Notes under the pieces: model-generated
Database searches by the model: none
What the model was told of the DNA's origin: nothing
Seen by the model: only the letters and a program-made list of their open reading frames with translations
Position numbers and translations under genes: made by a program
Assembly: GCA_947039275.1 (NCBI GenBank)
Contig: CAMQYL010000017.1
Span: 1-62,742 of the forward strand
DNA: 62,742 nucleotides
Origin: Amulumruptor sp947039275
GTDB taxonomy: Bacteria > Bacteroidota > Bacteroidia > Bacteroidales > Muribaculaceae
Direction: 5' to 3'
In this document: one piece after another, positions 18,615-28,595 of the stretch
Layout: the number at the start of each line of letters is the position of its first letter
Numbering within the stretch: position 1 is the first letter of the stretch

Positions 18615-20362
18615 AAACCAAACCAATCATCTATCAACTTCTACCCCGTCTGTTCACAAACATGAACAGCCACTGCATCCCCAACGGGACGATATCACAG
18701 AACGGATCGGGCAAGATGAACGACATAACTCCCACCGTGCTCCGCGCCATCAAGGAGCTGGGAGTGACCGCAGTATGGTACACAGGCATCATAGAGCATG
18801 CCCATACTGCCGACTACACACGCTACGGCATACCGCGCCACAATCCCCACATCATCAAGGGCAAGGCAGGGTCGCCATACGCCATCACCGACTACTATGA
18901 CGTAGACCCCGATATAGCCGAGGATGTCGACAAGCGCATCGAGGAATTCGAGGCACTGGTAGAGCGCACACATAAGTGCGGCATGGACGTAATCATGGAC
19001 TTCGTGCCTAATCATGTAGGCCGTCAGTACCACAGCGACAAAGCTCCCCGCGGCATAGAAGACCTCGGTTCGGGAGACGATACCACAAAATTTTTCGACC
19101 GCGATAACAACTTCTACTATATACCGCGCCAGCTTTTCGCCCCAAGCATTGACATGGGGTCAGGCAACGACGCATATGTGGAATTTCCAGCCAAAGCCAC
19201 AGGCAACGACTGCTTCTCGGCATTCCCGAGCCCCTATGACTGGTATGAAACCATAAAGCTCAACTATGGCGTTGACTATGGCGACCATACACGGCATTTC
19301 GACCCGATACCTGATACCTGGTTCAAGATGCTCCACATACTGCGCTACTGGGCTGCCAAGGGAATAGACGGTTTCCGATGCGACATGGTGCATATGGTAC
19401 CGCTGGAATTCTGGCACTGGGCGATAGCCAATGTCAAGGAAAGCTTCCCCAACATCAAATTCATAGCCGAGATATACGATGTCGGTCTATATCGTCCGTT
19501 TATCGACTACGGCGGCTTTGACTACCTCTATGACAAAGTCAATCTCTACGATACCCTGCGCGATGTGCAGTGCCATAGCCACAGTGCTGCCACCATCACC
19601 AACTGCTGGCAGACAGTGGAAGGCATCGCTCCGCGCATGCTCAATTTCCTTGAAAATCATGACGAACAACGATTCGGCTCGGAGCAGTATGCCGGAGACC
19701 CTGCCAAGGTCATTCCCTCGCTCGTAGTCAGTTCGATGATTTCCACAGGTCCGATGATGATCTACATGGGTCAGGAACTCGGCGAACAGGCGCGTGACGC
19801 AGAGGGATTCAGCGGATATGACGGACGCACCACCATATTTGACTACTGGAGTTTACAGACCCTACGCCGTTGGCTCACTGAGGTAGAGACAGGTGATGCT
19901 ACCCTTACAGGACGCGAAAAATGGCTCCGCAGCAAGTACAAGACAGTGCTGACAGCCTGCAACCAGGAGAAGGCTATACGCGAAGGACGTTTCTTCGACC
20001 TGATGTATGTCAACTATGACAACCCGTCGCTCAATCCCCATCGCCAATACGTGTTCCTGAGAGCATGCGAGGGAGAGACACTGGTTATCGCAGCCAACTT
20101 CGGTAGCGAATCATGCGACCTGTTCATCAACATCCCCGACCACGCATTTGACATGCTCAATCTGCCACAGGGCGAGTGTGTCGCCACCGACCTGCTGACC
20201 GGCGACACCATGCGCAAGGTGTTCAGCCCTCACCGCCAGTTTGAGACATTCATCCCCCCCTATGATGCCGTGGTGTGGAAAATCAAGCACCGCAATATCA
20301 TCGGCAACGACCAAAAGGCAGCTCCGTCAAGAGCGATGCGTCCAAAGAAGTCATCCAAATAA
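18611..20362 (+). CDS. GH13 alpha-amylase family enzyme, cytoplasmic
   Basis: 583 residues without a signal peptide. All four GH13 conserved regions are visible: DFVPNH (I), GFRCDMVHM with nucleophile D258 (II), FIAEIYD with acid/base E287 (III) and FLENHDEQ with H350/D351 (IV). A C-terminal beta domain closes the protein. It should act on intracellular alpha-glucans or maltooligosaccharides. The basic tail RAMRPKKSSK is unusual. It is translated by ATGA overlap with the patatin gene and is followed by prs after 60 bases. Confidence 0.92.
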   Translation: MKTKPIIYQLLPRLFTNMNSHCIPNGTISQNGSGKMNDITPTVLRAIKELGVTAVWYTGIIEHAHTADYTRYGIPRHNPHIIKGKAGSPYAITDYYDVDPDIAEDVDKRIEEFEALVERTHKCGMDVIMDFVPNHVGRQYHSDKAPRGIEDLGSGDDTTKFFDRDNNFYYIPRQLFAPSIDMGSGNDAYVEFPAKATGNDCFSAFPSPYDWYETIKLNYGVDYGDHTRHFDPIPDTWFKMLHILRYWAAKGIDGFRCDMVHMVPLEFWHWAIANVKESFPNIKFIAEIYDVGLYRPFIDYGGFDYLYDKVNLYDTLRDVQCHSHSAATITNCWQTVEGIAPRMLNFLENHDEQRFGSEQYAGDPAKVIPSLVVSSMISTGPMMIYMGQELGEQARDAEGFSGYDGRTTIFDYWSLQTLRRWLTEVETGDATLTGREKWLRSKYKTVLTACNQEKAIREGRFFDLMYVNYDNPSLNPHRQYVFLRACEGETLVIAANFGSESCDLFINIPDHAFDMLNLPQGECVATDLLTGDTMRKVFSPHRQFETFIPPYDAVVWKIKHRNIIGNDQKAAPSRAMRPKKSSK

Positions 20363-20422
20363 TTCATCACACAGATTATTACGTACAACACTATACAACT
20401 TCCCGTAACAGTTATCAACAAA

Positions 20423-21355
20423 ATGACACCCTACAAAATCTTTTCGGGCACCAACTCGCGCTACATGGCGGAGGAAATCTGCAAGGATCTCGGCGTGAAG
20501 CTTGGAGAAATGAACATCCAGCGTTTTGCCGACGGCGAGTTTGAAGTTTCTTTCGAGGAATCCATCCGCGGATGCGAAGTGTATCTCGTGCAGTCCACTT
20601 TCCCCAACAGCGACAACCTGATGGAGCTTCTGCTCATGATTGATGCAGCCAAACGCGCATCTGCCAAGAGCATCGCCGCCGTAATGCCCTATTTCGGCTG
20701 GGCGCGTCAGGACCGCAAGGACAAGCCCCGCGTGAGCATCGCAGCCAAACTCGTTGCCGACCTGCTCATGGCAGCCGGAGTGGACCGCGTCATCACCATG
20801 GACCTCCATGCCGACCAGATCCAGGGATTCTTTGATGTACCTGTAGACCATCTCTACGCATCATCAGTGTTCATCCCCTACATCCAGAGCCTCAATCTCC
20901 CCGACCTCGTGATGGCGACTCCTGACGTGGGCGGTGCAAAGCGCGCCAATAACTACGCCAAGTATCTCAACGTGCCTCTCGTACTCTGCCACAAGCAGCG
21001 CGCCAAAGCCAATGTTGTAGAATCAATGACAGTCATAGGCGATGTCAAGGACAAGAACGTAGTGCTCATCGACGATATGGTAGACACAGCCGGCACCATA
21101 ACCAAGGCAGCCGACATCATGCTCAAGGCTGGCGCTAAGTCAGTACGCGCACTTGCAAGCCACGCCATCATGAGCGATCCCGCTACCCAGCGTGTCAATG
21201 ACTCAGGTCTGACAGAGATGATCTTCACCAACAGCATCCCCTACACCAAGGACTGCTCAAAGTGCACCATCATCAGTGTGGCACACCTCTTCGCCGACAC
21301 AATCCGCCGAGTACACGACTGCCAGTCCATCTCAAGCCAGTATCTCATCAAATAA
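20423..21355 (+). CDS. prs: ribose-phosphate pyrophosphokinase
   Basis: Makes PRPP from ribose 5-phosphate and ATP for nucleotide, His and Trp synthesis. The 310 residues show the ATP-binding FADGEFEV and PYFGWARQDRKD segments, the catalytic flexible loop and the PRPP-binding motif VVLIDDMVDTAGT. It is the usual length for class I enzymes. It is the last gene before a terminator at 21382-21430, and no own promoter is seen, so it is probably read from the lgt operon. Confidence 0.97.
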   Translation: MTPYKIFSGTNSRYMAEEICKDLGVKLGEMNIQRFADGEFEVSFEESIRGCEVYLVQSTFPNSDNLMELLLMIDAAKRASAKSIAAVMPYFGWARQDRKDKPRVSIAAKLVADLLMAAGVDRVITMDLHADQIQGFFDVPVDHLYASSVFIPYIQSLNLPDLVMATPDVGGAKRANNYAKYLNVPLVLCHKQRAKANVVESMTVIGDVKDKNVVLIDDMVDTAGTITKAADIMLKAGAKSVRALASHAIMSDPATQRVNDSGLTEMIFTNSIPYTKDCSKCTIISVAHLFADTIRRVHDCQSISSQYLIK

Positions 21356-21381
21356 CAGCTTGACAAATACCATTCATACCA

Positions 21382-21430
21382 AGCAGTGGATGCCTTGACC
21401 ATGCTTTTCAAGGCTCCACTGCTTTCTTTA
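21382..21430 (+). terminator. Rho-independent terminator after prs
   Basis: AGCAGTGGATGCCTTG pairs with CAAGGCTCCACTGCT across a short loop (one bulge), followed by TTCTTTA. Confidence 0.8.
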
Positions 21431-21459
21431 TATTATACATCTGACCACACATCTATAAA

Positions 21460-21972
21460 ATGAGAAAAATGCAAATCGGCTACTTGGCTATAGCCGCAAT
21501 GGTAGCATTAAGCGCATGCAGCAAAGATGACAACCCGGAGTATGTGCCGCCAACAGAGTCGCAACTGCCAAAACCTTCAGGGGATGTCGATGACTTCACA
21601 CTTGAAGCAGGATATCTTTCGACGCTGATGACACCTATCCCAAATGATGCCAACAATCTCATATACATATGCCTGAGCATCAAAAACACACCGGTACCGG
21701 TATTCGAAGTAGGACGTTTGCCCTATGACGCACCCCAAGAGGTCAGAATCGCCTATATCAGTCCTTCAACAGATGTTTTCTCTGTCACTTCGATTCCCGC
21801 TAACGCACAATGGCGTGAATCCATACCTGCAGCCGACGGCTGCTACTTAATCAGATACGAGTGGGAAGGCTCGACGTATTACTCAGTAATAGCCTGCACC
21901 CTTAACTACACAGATGGCGTAGTGGTGTCTTTCAACGGTTCTTACGTATACGAGACATCATACTTGCTCTGA
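21460..21972 (+). CDS. small lipoprotein of unknown function
   Basis: 170 residues with signal peptide MRKMQIGYLAIAAMVAL and lipobox LSAC (lipidated Cys at about residue 20), followed by an acidic SKDD stretch that fits the surface-export signal of Bacteroidetes lipoproteins. The mature part is predicted beta-rich (YLIRYEWEGSTYYSVIACTL). I do not recognise a family. It is a lone gene between the prs terminator and the ABC-F promoter. Confidence 0.75.
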   Translation: MRKMQIGYLAIAAMVALSACSKDDNPEYVPPTESQLPKPSGDVDDFTLEAGYLSTLMTPIPNDANNLIYICLSIKNTPVPVFEVGRLPYDAPQEVRIAYISPSTDVFSVTSIPANAQWRESIPAADGCYLIRYEWEGSTYYSVIACTLNYTDGVVVSFNGSYVYETSYLL

Positions 21973-22024
21973 ATACTCTGCCATAGCTTAGAGGTCGTTT
22001 AAAAACAAGCGTCATATGAAATAA

Positions 22025-22055
22025 TTGCGGATGTGGATTATTATGGGTAACTTTG
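22025..22055 (+). promoter_or_regulatory. Bacteroidetes-type promoter of the ABC-F gene
   Basis: TTG (22025-22027), 20 bases, TAACTTTG (22048-22055); about 60 bases upstream of the ATG. Confidence 0.7.
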
Positions 22056-22115
22056 TGGGCGATTTTTTAGGGCTGATGCCCCTGATTAGGTACAATTAAT
22101 TCTCAAATTCAAGAT

Positions 22116-23738
22116 ATGATAGCGGTTAACAATCTCGGAATGCAATTTGGTAAGAAAGTGTTGTTTCAGGACGTGAACATGAAGTTCACGCCGGGCAACT
22201 GCTACGGTATAATCGGTGCCAACGGTGCCGGCAAATCCACGCTGATGCGCATCCTGAGCGACCAGCTCTCCCCTACCCACGGCACTATCACGCAGGGTCC
22301 GGGCGAACGTATGAGCGTACTGGAGCAGGATCACTTCAAGTATGACGATTTCACTGTCATGCAGACTGTCCTCCAGGGTCATACCGTGCTCTGGGACATC
22401 ATGCAGGAGAAGGACGCGCTCTACGCCAAGGAGGATTTCTCGGATGCCGATGGCATACGCGCCTCAGAGCTGGAGGAGAAATTTGCCGAACTTGAGGGCT
22501 GGAACGCCGAGAGCGATGCCGCCACCCTGCTGAGCGGTCTGGGCATAAAGGAGGACAAGCACTATGCGCTGATGAAAGACCTCAGCGGTAAGGAGAAGGT
22601 GCGCGTATTGCTCGCCAAAGCCCTCTTCGGCAACCCCGACAACCTGCTGCTTGACGAACCTACCAACGACCTTGACCTCGACACTGTGGCTTGGCTTGAA
22701 GATTATCTGTCAAACTTTGAGAACACCGTGCTCGTAGTCAGCCACGACCGACACTTCCTTGACTCGGTATGTACCCACACCATAGACATCGACTACAACA
22801 AGATGTCACTATTCGCTGGCAACTACTCCTACTGGTATGAGTCAAGCCAGCTTGCCCTGCGCCAGCAGCAGCAGCAAAACAAGAAAGCAGAGGAGAAGCG
22901 CAAGGAACTTATGGAGTTCATCCAGCGATTCAGCGCCAATGTCGCCAAGTCAAAGCAGACCACCTCACGCAAGAAGATGCTTGAAAAACTCAATATCGAG
23001 GAAATCCAACCCTCTTCACGCCGCTATCCGGGCATTATCTTCACCCCACAGCGCGAACCGGGCAACAAGATTCTTGAGGTCAAAGGTCTCACCGCTACTG
23101 CTGACGACGGCACTCTGCTGTTCAAGGATGTCAACTTCCAGATAGAGAAAGGCGATAAAGTGGCATTTCTCAGCCATGACCCGCGAGCCATGACGGCACT
23201 GTTTGAAATCATCACAGACAACCGTAAGCCCGACAGTGGTACATATGAATGGGGACAGACCATCACCACCGCCTACCTGCCGCTTGACAACAGCCAGTTT
23301 TTCAACACCGACCTCAACCTCGTCGACTGGCTATGCCAGTTTTCCAACGACTCAAGCGAAATCTACCTCAAAGGCTTCCTCGGCAAGATGCTCTTCACCG
23401 GCGAGGACACGCAGAAGAAAGCATCTGTGCTCTCAGGAGGCGAGAAGATGCGCTGCATGATAGCACGCATGATGATGAAGGATGCCAACACCCTCATCCT
23501 CGACAGTCCCACCAACCATCTGGACCTTGAATCCATCCAGGCATTTAACAACACCCTCAAGGCATTCAAGGGCAACATCATCATGGCAAGCCACGACCAC
23601 GAATTCATCCAGACCGTAGCCAACCGCATCATCGAGCTGACCCCCAGCGGCATCATTGACAAGATGATGGACTATGACGACTACATCACCGACGAGCGAG
23701 TAGCCGCAACGCGCGAGAAGCTCTACGCCGGAGCATAA
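22116..23738 (+). CDS. ABC-F family ATPase (YbiT-like) with one degenerate nucleotide site
   Basis: A soluble tandem ABC protein of 540 residues without membrane segments, of the ribosome-associated ABC-F type. NBD1 has Walker A GANGAGKST (34-42) and Walker B LLLDEPTND (177-185, E181). The inter-domain linker (about 240-300) is charged and Gln-rich (RQQQQQNKKAEEKRKEL). In NBD2 the Walker A position reads SHDPRAMTA (353-361), Walker B is LILDSPTNH with Ser464 in place of the catalytic Glu, and the signature is intact LSGGE (439-443). The NBD1 signature is altered to LSGKE (156-160). So site 1 (A/B of NBD1 plus signature 2) is complete and site 2 is lost. Its function is probably translational; the precise role is unknown. 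Confidence 0.9.
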   Translation: MIAVNNLGMQFGKKVLFQDVNMKFTPGNCYGIIGANGAGKSTLMRILSDQLSPTHGTITQGPGERMSVLEQDHFKYDDFTVMQTVLQGHTVLWDIMQEKDALYAKEDFSDADGIRASELEEKFAELEGWNAESDAATLLSGLGIKEDKHYALMKDLSGKEKVRVLLAKALFGNPDNLLLDEPTNDLDLDTVAWLEDYLSNFENTVLVVSHDRHFLDSVCTHTIDIDYNKMSLFAGNYSYWYESSQLALRQQQQQNKKAEEKRKELMEFIQRFSANVAKSKQTTSRKKMLEKLNIEEIQPSSRRYPGIIFTPQREPGNKILEVKGLTATADDGTLLFKDVNFQIEKGDKVAFLSHDPRAMTALFEIITDNRKPDSGTYEWGQTITTAYLPLDNSQFFNTDLNLVDWLCQFSNDSSEIYLKGFLGKMLFTGEDTQKKASVLSGGEKMRCMIARMMMKDANTLILDSPTNHLDLESIQAFNNTLKAFKGNIIMASHDHEFIQTVANRIIELTPSGIIDKMMDYDDYITDERVAATREKLYAGA

Positions 23739-23844
23739 ATACGTTGGTCATACTTCGGTCTACCAGCATCTACATCTTATCTACAAATAGCCTTTTTTGA
23801 GCATAACCAACAAGAAATCAACTGATTGCCAAAGTATTATACAT

Positions 23845-23852
23845 TATCTTTG
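23845..23852 (+). promoter_or_regulatory. -7 element upstream of the tandem BspA-like genes
   Basis: TATCTTTG, 44 bases before the ATG at 23896. A TTG lies at 23826-23828 but only 16 bases away, shorter than usual. Confidence 0.45.
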
Positions 23853-23895
23853 CAATCAGTTGATTTTTATATTCATTCACACTCTCATTACATTT

Positions 23896-26127
23896 ATGCT
23901 CAAAAAAACATTACTCTTCCTCGTTGTATGCTTGTCGCTATGCGATGCATCCCTGTCGGCAAGGACAGTCACGCGAGGCAACTACGTGTTTGACCTCGGC
24001 ACACACTATGACGGCTCGCCCTATGCACGCATCGTAGCCCGAGTTGCAGGCTTCAATCCCTCCGGCGAGCTGGTGCTTCCCGGTAGCGTTACCGTGGACG
24101 GTGTCACATACCCCGTCACAATTCTTGGTAACACTTTCAATATCCTCAACGCTCCCGAGCCCCCCGTTTTCTCGGATTTACCTGAGCTTACATCAGTGGT
24201 GATATCCAACGAACTGCGTCAGTTTTCCAGAAACGAATTTGAAAACTGCCCTAATATCACCGAATACAAGGTGAAAAGCGGCAATGAGCATTATTACAGC
24301 CTAAACGGCTCCCTCTACGAAACCTATACAGGCATGTCAACCATGCGGGCACTTGTGCGGTATCCTGCCGGCAAGAAAGCCACGCGATTCACACTTCCTG
24401 AAAATGTAAACTGGATCGGTCCCTGGGCTTTTTTAGGCAACAAGACGTTGAAGACTATCGTACTCTCCGGCTATCAGTATCTCTATGGTGGATGGCAAGC
24501 CGGAAACAAATCCATATGCGAAGTAGACGTATCACAATCGACGTTCTATAATCCTCAACGAAGCAAAAACGGATTCCTTATCAGAAATGATGAGTACAAC
24601 ACCCTTGAATCTGTAGCCCCAGGCGTGAAAATGGAGATGTACACCGTGCCGTCGGACATACTGCGTATTGAGGATGGCGCATTTTGTAACTCCTCAATCC
24701 GTAACGTATTGTTTCACAAGAATATCACACAACCTCTCTACTCAGGCACATTCTTTGAATCTGACATTGAAAGCGTGACGCTCCCGGGTGGCAAGGTCGA
24801 TGAACGCGGACACACATGCAGCAGCTACATATATGATTTAGCGTTTTATAATTGCAAAAAACTCACTAAAGTAACACTGTCAGCTAACGAATCAAAGGAA
24901 ACAATAATCGGTTCGCATGCTTTCTATGGCTGCTCCAAGCTGTCAAAAATCAGCATTGCATCCTCAGCACCTATTGAGATAGGCACCAGCGCATTCAGTG
25001 GATGCACTGCCCTCCCGGAAATATCCATGCCTACGGACACCAAAATAAGTTTTCTCGGCTCATACGCTTTCTCCGACTGCAAATCTCTCAAATCGTTTTC
25101 GCTCGCGAACGTTAAAGAGTTAGGCATCAACGGCTACACCTTTGCCGGCTCGGGAGTAACATCCATCAACTGGCCGTCGACATTCTATGAAGTTCCCAAG
25201 GGAAGTTTCAAAGATTGCACATCATTAAAGGAAATAAGCCTCAAAAACGCGACAGGACGCATCAAAGAGGAGGCATTCCGCAATACCGGCATCGAGACGC
25301 TCAACCTCATGGGAGTGGAACATCTTGAGAAAAATGCTTTTGCCGACTGTCTCTCGTTACGAAAAATCGTTGTCCCTTACAACGAAGACAATGCGTCAGG
25401 CATAGACCTCTCAGAGGCGTTCACATGCAATGTGGACAGCACACAGCTCATCATCAATACTCCTCTATATCCATGGGGATTTGGAAACGACATACCGATG
25501 AAGTTCAAAAACATAGACGTATTCATCTCCATAAACGAAGATATGGTGGGCGAAGAAGATATAGTTTTGCCATATGACAGCAGCAATGGCAAGAAATCCA
25601 ACTGGAAATCAGTCAACGTACCCGCCTATGCCGCCGAGTCATACCAGAAATATTCCAAAAAGACTGTCAAGGAGATGTTTAGCTACTATAACAGTCCCGC
25701 CCAAAAGAGTGCCACAGTCACCTCACTCAATCCGCTTGTATCGATTACAGGCGTAACCATCGAAGGGGTGGCTGCCACAAAAAACGGCAATACGTGGAGT
25801 GCGCCCAAGGCTGTGTTGAAAAACGACTACCAAATGCACGTCACCATTGACTACACTGTCAACGGAGCCAAGATGTCGACAAGATACTCAGGCATATATG
25901 CGCAGTCAGCCAATGATGACATCATGTCAGACGGCAATCCCGGCATCGCCATAACGCTCAACGGACGCACAGCCGACTTCGGCACCGACGCATCATGGAG
26001 CGTCCACACAATGCAGGGTTCCACAGTGGCATCAGGACGCGGACGCTCTGCCGATCTCAGACAGCTTCCCTCGGGTATCTACGTCATTCGCGCCGGAGGC
26101 TCTGCCCTCAAAACCATACTTTACTAA
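23896..26127 (+). CDS. BspA-type leucine-rich-repeat surface protein with T9SS-like sorting domain (copy 1)
   Basis: 743 residues. The signal peptide is MLKKTLLFLVVCLSLCDASLSA. It is followed by many LRR_5-type repeats of about 22-24 residues with the pattern AFxxCxxLxxIxLP (for example SYAFSDCKSLKSFSLANVKEL, split over two strands). The C-terminal 75 residues resemble the type A T9SS sorting domain: WSVHTMQGSTVASG, then LPSGIYVIRAGG and a basic-hydrophobic end. BspA proteins are surface adhesins in related species. The start was set at 23896, where the signal peptide starts. It is about 60% similar by eye to the next gene, 32 bases downstream, an evident tandem duplication. Confidence 0.85.
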   Translation: MLKKTLLFLVVCLSLCDASLSARTVTRGNYVFDLGTHYDGSPYARIVARVAGFNPSGELVLPGSVTVDGVTYPVTILGNTFNILNAPEPPVFSDLPELTSVVISNELRQFSRNEFENCPNITEYKVKSGNEHYYSLNGSLYETYTGMSTMRALVRYPAGKKATRFTLPENVNWIGPWAFLGNKTLKTIVLSGYQYLYGGWQAGNKSICEVDVSQSTFYNPQRSKNGFLIRNDEYNTLESVAPGVKMEMYTVPSDILRIEDGAFCNSSIRNVLFHKNITQPLYSGTFFESDIESVTLPGGKVDERGHTCSSYIYDLAFYNCKKLTKVTLSANESKETIIGSHAFYGCSKLSKISIASSAPIEIGTSAFSGCTALPEISMPTDTKISFLGSYAFSDCKSLKSFSLANVKELGINGYTFAGSGVTSINWPSTFYEVPKGSFKDCTSLKEISLKNATGRIKEEAFRNTGIETLNLMGVEHLEKNAFADCLSLRKIVVPYNEDNASGIDLSEAFTCNVDSTQLIINTPLYPWGFGNDIPMKFKNIDVFISINEDMVGEEDIVLPYDSSNGKKSNWKSVNVPAYAAESYQKYSKKTVKEMFSYYNSPAQKSATVTSLNPLVSITGVTIEGVAATKNGNTWSAPKAVLKNDYQMHVTIDYTVNGAKMSTRYSGIYAQSANDDIMSDGNPGIAITLNGRTADFGTDASWSVHTMQGSTVASGRGRSADLRQLPSGIYVIRAGGSALKTILY

Positions 26128-26159
26128 AAACATCAATACACATCTCACAGATAGAAACC

Positions 26160-28382
26160 ATGACAATATATAAGCGCACGCTGATTGCCGCCATCCTTTC
26201 GCTGCTGATGACAGCTGCGACATATGCCAGCGAATATAAGACCCAAGGCAACTATGTATATGACATCGTCGAATACTTCGGTCACGATGGTAAGGAAGCC
26301 GTCATCATGGGTCTCGCCCCTGGCTTCAACCCCACAGGCGAGGTGGTCATCCCCGGCACTGTGACCATTGACGGCGAAACATACCCCGTCACCAAGGTCG
26401 GCGACTACTTCAACTACTACAACGAACCGCCGATCCTGCCGGCTGTTTTCGCAAACCTGCCCGGAATAACCTCGGTAGTAATACCCAATGAATTGACCTA
26501 TATCTCTCCTAACGAGTTTGAAAATTGCCCAGCACTCAAAGAATTCAAGGTCAAAAGCGGCAACAAAGAATTTTTCGCACGTGACGGTCTGCTCTACGGT
26601 ATAAGTTCAAGTGGTAATAAATATCTGATACGCATTCCGCCAGCCAAAAATCTCACAACATTCACTCTCCCCTCAGACATTCACTCCGCACAGGAATATG
26701 CCTTTGCCGGGAGTACAAGACTTAAGACAGTAGTCCTCTCAGGCGATCAGGTTCTGGGTGGCTGCTGGCAGCTCGGCAATAAATCCATCGAGAACGTTGA
26801 TGTATCAAAATCGACCTATTATGATACTAAGCGAAGCAAAAACGGCTTCCTATTCTATGGAGGAGGCTTCACCAGCTTGTCGAGCGTAGCTCCCGGTGTA
26901 AAGATGGATTCATATACCGTGCCTGACGACATGATATACATCGAGGAAGGGGCATTTGCCAACTCTTCCATAAAGAAGGTGGAATTGACAGGTAAAAATC
27001 TCACAGGTGGAATCATGGCTGCCACATTCCAATGCTCCGACATAGAGTCAATCACCATCCCCGGAGGTCTCAGCCACATGATATTTCTCGGTGCATTTTT
27101 CAATTGCAAGAAGCTCACCTCGGTTACCCTGCAGGCTCATAACCGCAGCGAGGGGGAGATATATCGTTACGCTTTCGATGGATGCACAAACCTTAAGACC
27201 GTAACCATCGAGTCAAAAGCCCCTCTGACCATCAGACGCTATGCCTTTAATGACTGCCAGAGCTTAGCGGCATTCACGCTCCCATCGGGTGCCACAATCC
27301 CTCATCTTGGTGAGTATGCGTTTCAAGGATGTAAATCGTTGCAGACATTTTCCCTACTCCCCGTGAAGGAAATGGAAGACCGTTACGGTCATCAATTTGC
27401 CAACTCAGGACTGACAAAAGTCAACTGGCCGTCGGCTATCGCTGAGGTGCCGAAAGGGTGCTTTTATAACTGCCAGTCGCTCAAAGAAGTGAATTTCAAG
27501 GAGACTACGACTACTGTCGGATGGGATGCTTTCAGAAACACCGCCCTTGAGACTCTTAATCTGGCAGGTGTCGCACACGTTTGCGCCGGAGCCTTTGTTG
27601 ATTGTCCGAAATTGCGTAAAATCGTCGTTCCAAAGAATCCTGAGGATGTTTCAATATGCGGAGGATTTTCCTGTGACATTGACGGCACACAGCTCATAAT
27701 CAACACCCCATTGGCTCACGTTGCCAGTGCCGCCGACCCCATGAAATTCAGCAACGTCGATGTTTACACATCAAATAACGGTTCAGCCGAGTCGACATGG
27801 GATATATTTCTTCCCCACAAACTCAATTCAACTAACCATGACATAGTGACATCAGACTGGAAATCAGTTAATGTGCCGGCACATACCGCCAAAGCCTACC
27901 AGGAATATTCGGTTAAATCCGTAAAGGAGATGTTCAGTTACTACAACGACCCCGCCAAGAAAACTGCTACCGTCACCTCTCTCAATCCGATTGTTTCCAT
28001 CAAGGGTGTGACCATCGAGGGTATTGCAGCCACACAAAGCGGTAAGGTATGGAGCGCACCCAAGGCAGTCATCAGCGGCAAGGACCAAATGAATGTCACC
28101 ATCGACTACACCGTCAACGGAGCCAAGATGCAGACCAAATATACCGAAGTGTATTCCGCAGCATCTACCGATGACATAATGATGTCAGATGATTTTGTGA
28201 TTTCCATCACCCTCAACGGCCGTACTGCCGACTTCGGCACAGACACAACTTGGACGGTCTACACTCTCCAAGGTGGGTCAGTAGCTTCAGGCAGCGGACG
28301 CTCAGCCGACCTCGGAAATCTCCCGGCTGGCATGTACGTCATACGTGCCGGAGGCTCTGCCCTCAAAACAATTCTCAAATAG
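26160..28382 (+). CDS. BspA-type leucine-rich-repeat surface protein with T9SS-like sorting domain (copy 2)
   Basis: 740 residues, a paralogue of the preceding gene with the same order of domains: signal peptide (MTIYKRTLIAAILSLLMTAA), an opening NYVYDIVEYF domain, LRR_5 repeats, a SVNVPAHTAKAYQEYS linker, then a C-terminal sorting-like domain (WTVYTLQGGSVASG, LPAGMYVIRAGG, ending KTILK). The C-terminal 150 residues are nearly identical between copies, while the LRR cores differ, which suggests conservation of the export and anchoring part. It is co-transcribed with copy 1 (32-base gap). The true start is the ATG at 26160; upstream codons overlap copy 1. Confidence 0.85.
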   Translation: MTIYKRTLIAAILSLLMTAATYASEYKTQGNYVYDIVEYFGHDGKEAVIMGLAPGFNPTGEVVIPGTVTIDGETYPVTKVGDYFNYYNEPPILPAVFANLPGITSVVIPNELTYISPNEFENCPALKEFKVKSGNKEFFARDGLLYGISSSGNKYLIRIPPAKNLTTFTLPSDIHSAQEYAFAGSTRLKTVVLSGDQVLGGCWQLGNKSIENVDVSKSTYYDTKRSKNGFLFYGGGFTSLSSVAPGVKMDSYTVPDDMIYIEEGAFANSSIKKVELTGKNLTGGIMAATFQCSDIESITIPGGLSHMIFLGAFFNCKKLTSVTLQAHNRSEGEIYRYAFDGCTNLKTVTIESKAPLTIRRYAFNDCQSLAAFTLPSGATIPHLGEYAFQGCKSLQTFSLLPVKEMEDRYGHQFANSGLTKVNWPSAIAEVPKGCFYNCQSLKEVNFKETTTTVGWDAFRNTALETLNLAGVAHVCAGAFVDCPKLRKIVVPKNPEDVSICGGFSCDIDGTQLIINTPLAHVASAADPMKFSNVDVYTSNNGSAESTWDIFLPHKLNSTNHDIVTSDWKSVNVPAHTAKAYQEYSVKSVKEMFSYYNDPAKKTATVTSLNPIVSIKGVTIEGIAATQSGKVWSAPKAVISGKDQMNVTIDYTVNGAKMQTKYTEVYSAASTDDIMMSDDFVISITLNGRTADFGTDTTWTVYTLQGGSVASGSGRSADLGNLPAGMYVIRAGGSALKTILK

Positions 28383-28449
28383 CCCCATAGAGATGTATCG
28401 AAAAATTTGGGAGAGTGTCGCAGAAATTTCCTAAATTCACGTCAACAAT

Positions 28450-28540
28450 GTAGGGACATGCCATGGCATGTCTACAAGGGGTATCCATAGAGGCTTGACC
28501 CACACAGTCCAGATGCTGACATGCCATGGCATGTCCCTAC
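28450..28540. repeat. REPIN, GACATGCC family
   Basis: GTAG (28450-28453), GACATGCCATGGCATGTC, a 50-base centre, the same palindrome inverted, CTAC (28537-28540). It lies between the BspA pair and the Dabb gene. The flanks share only weak similarity to the 148-bp element at 1140-1287. Confidence 0.85.
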
Positions 28541-28595
28541 ATTATGGAGATTTCCATGCAAGTGCACTAACTCAATTTTTTAATATCTATTCTTT

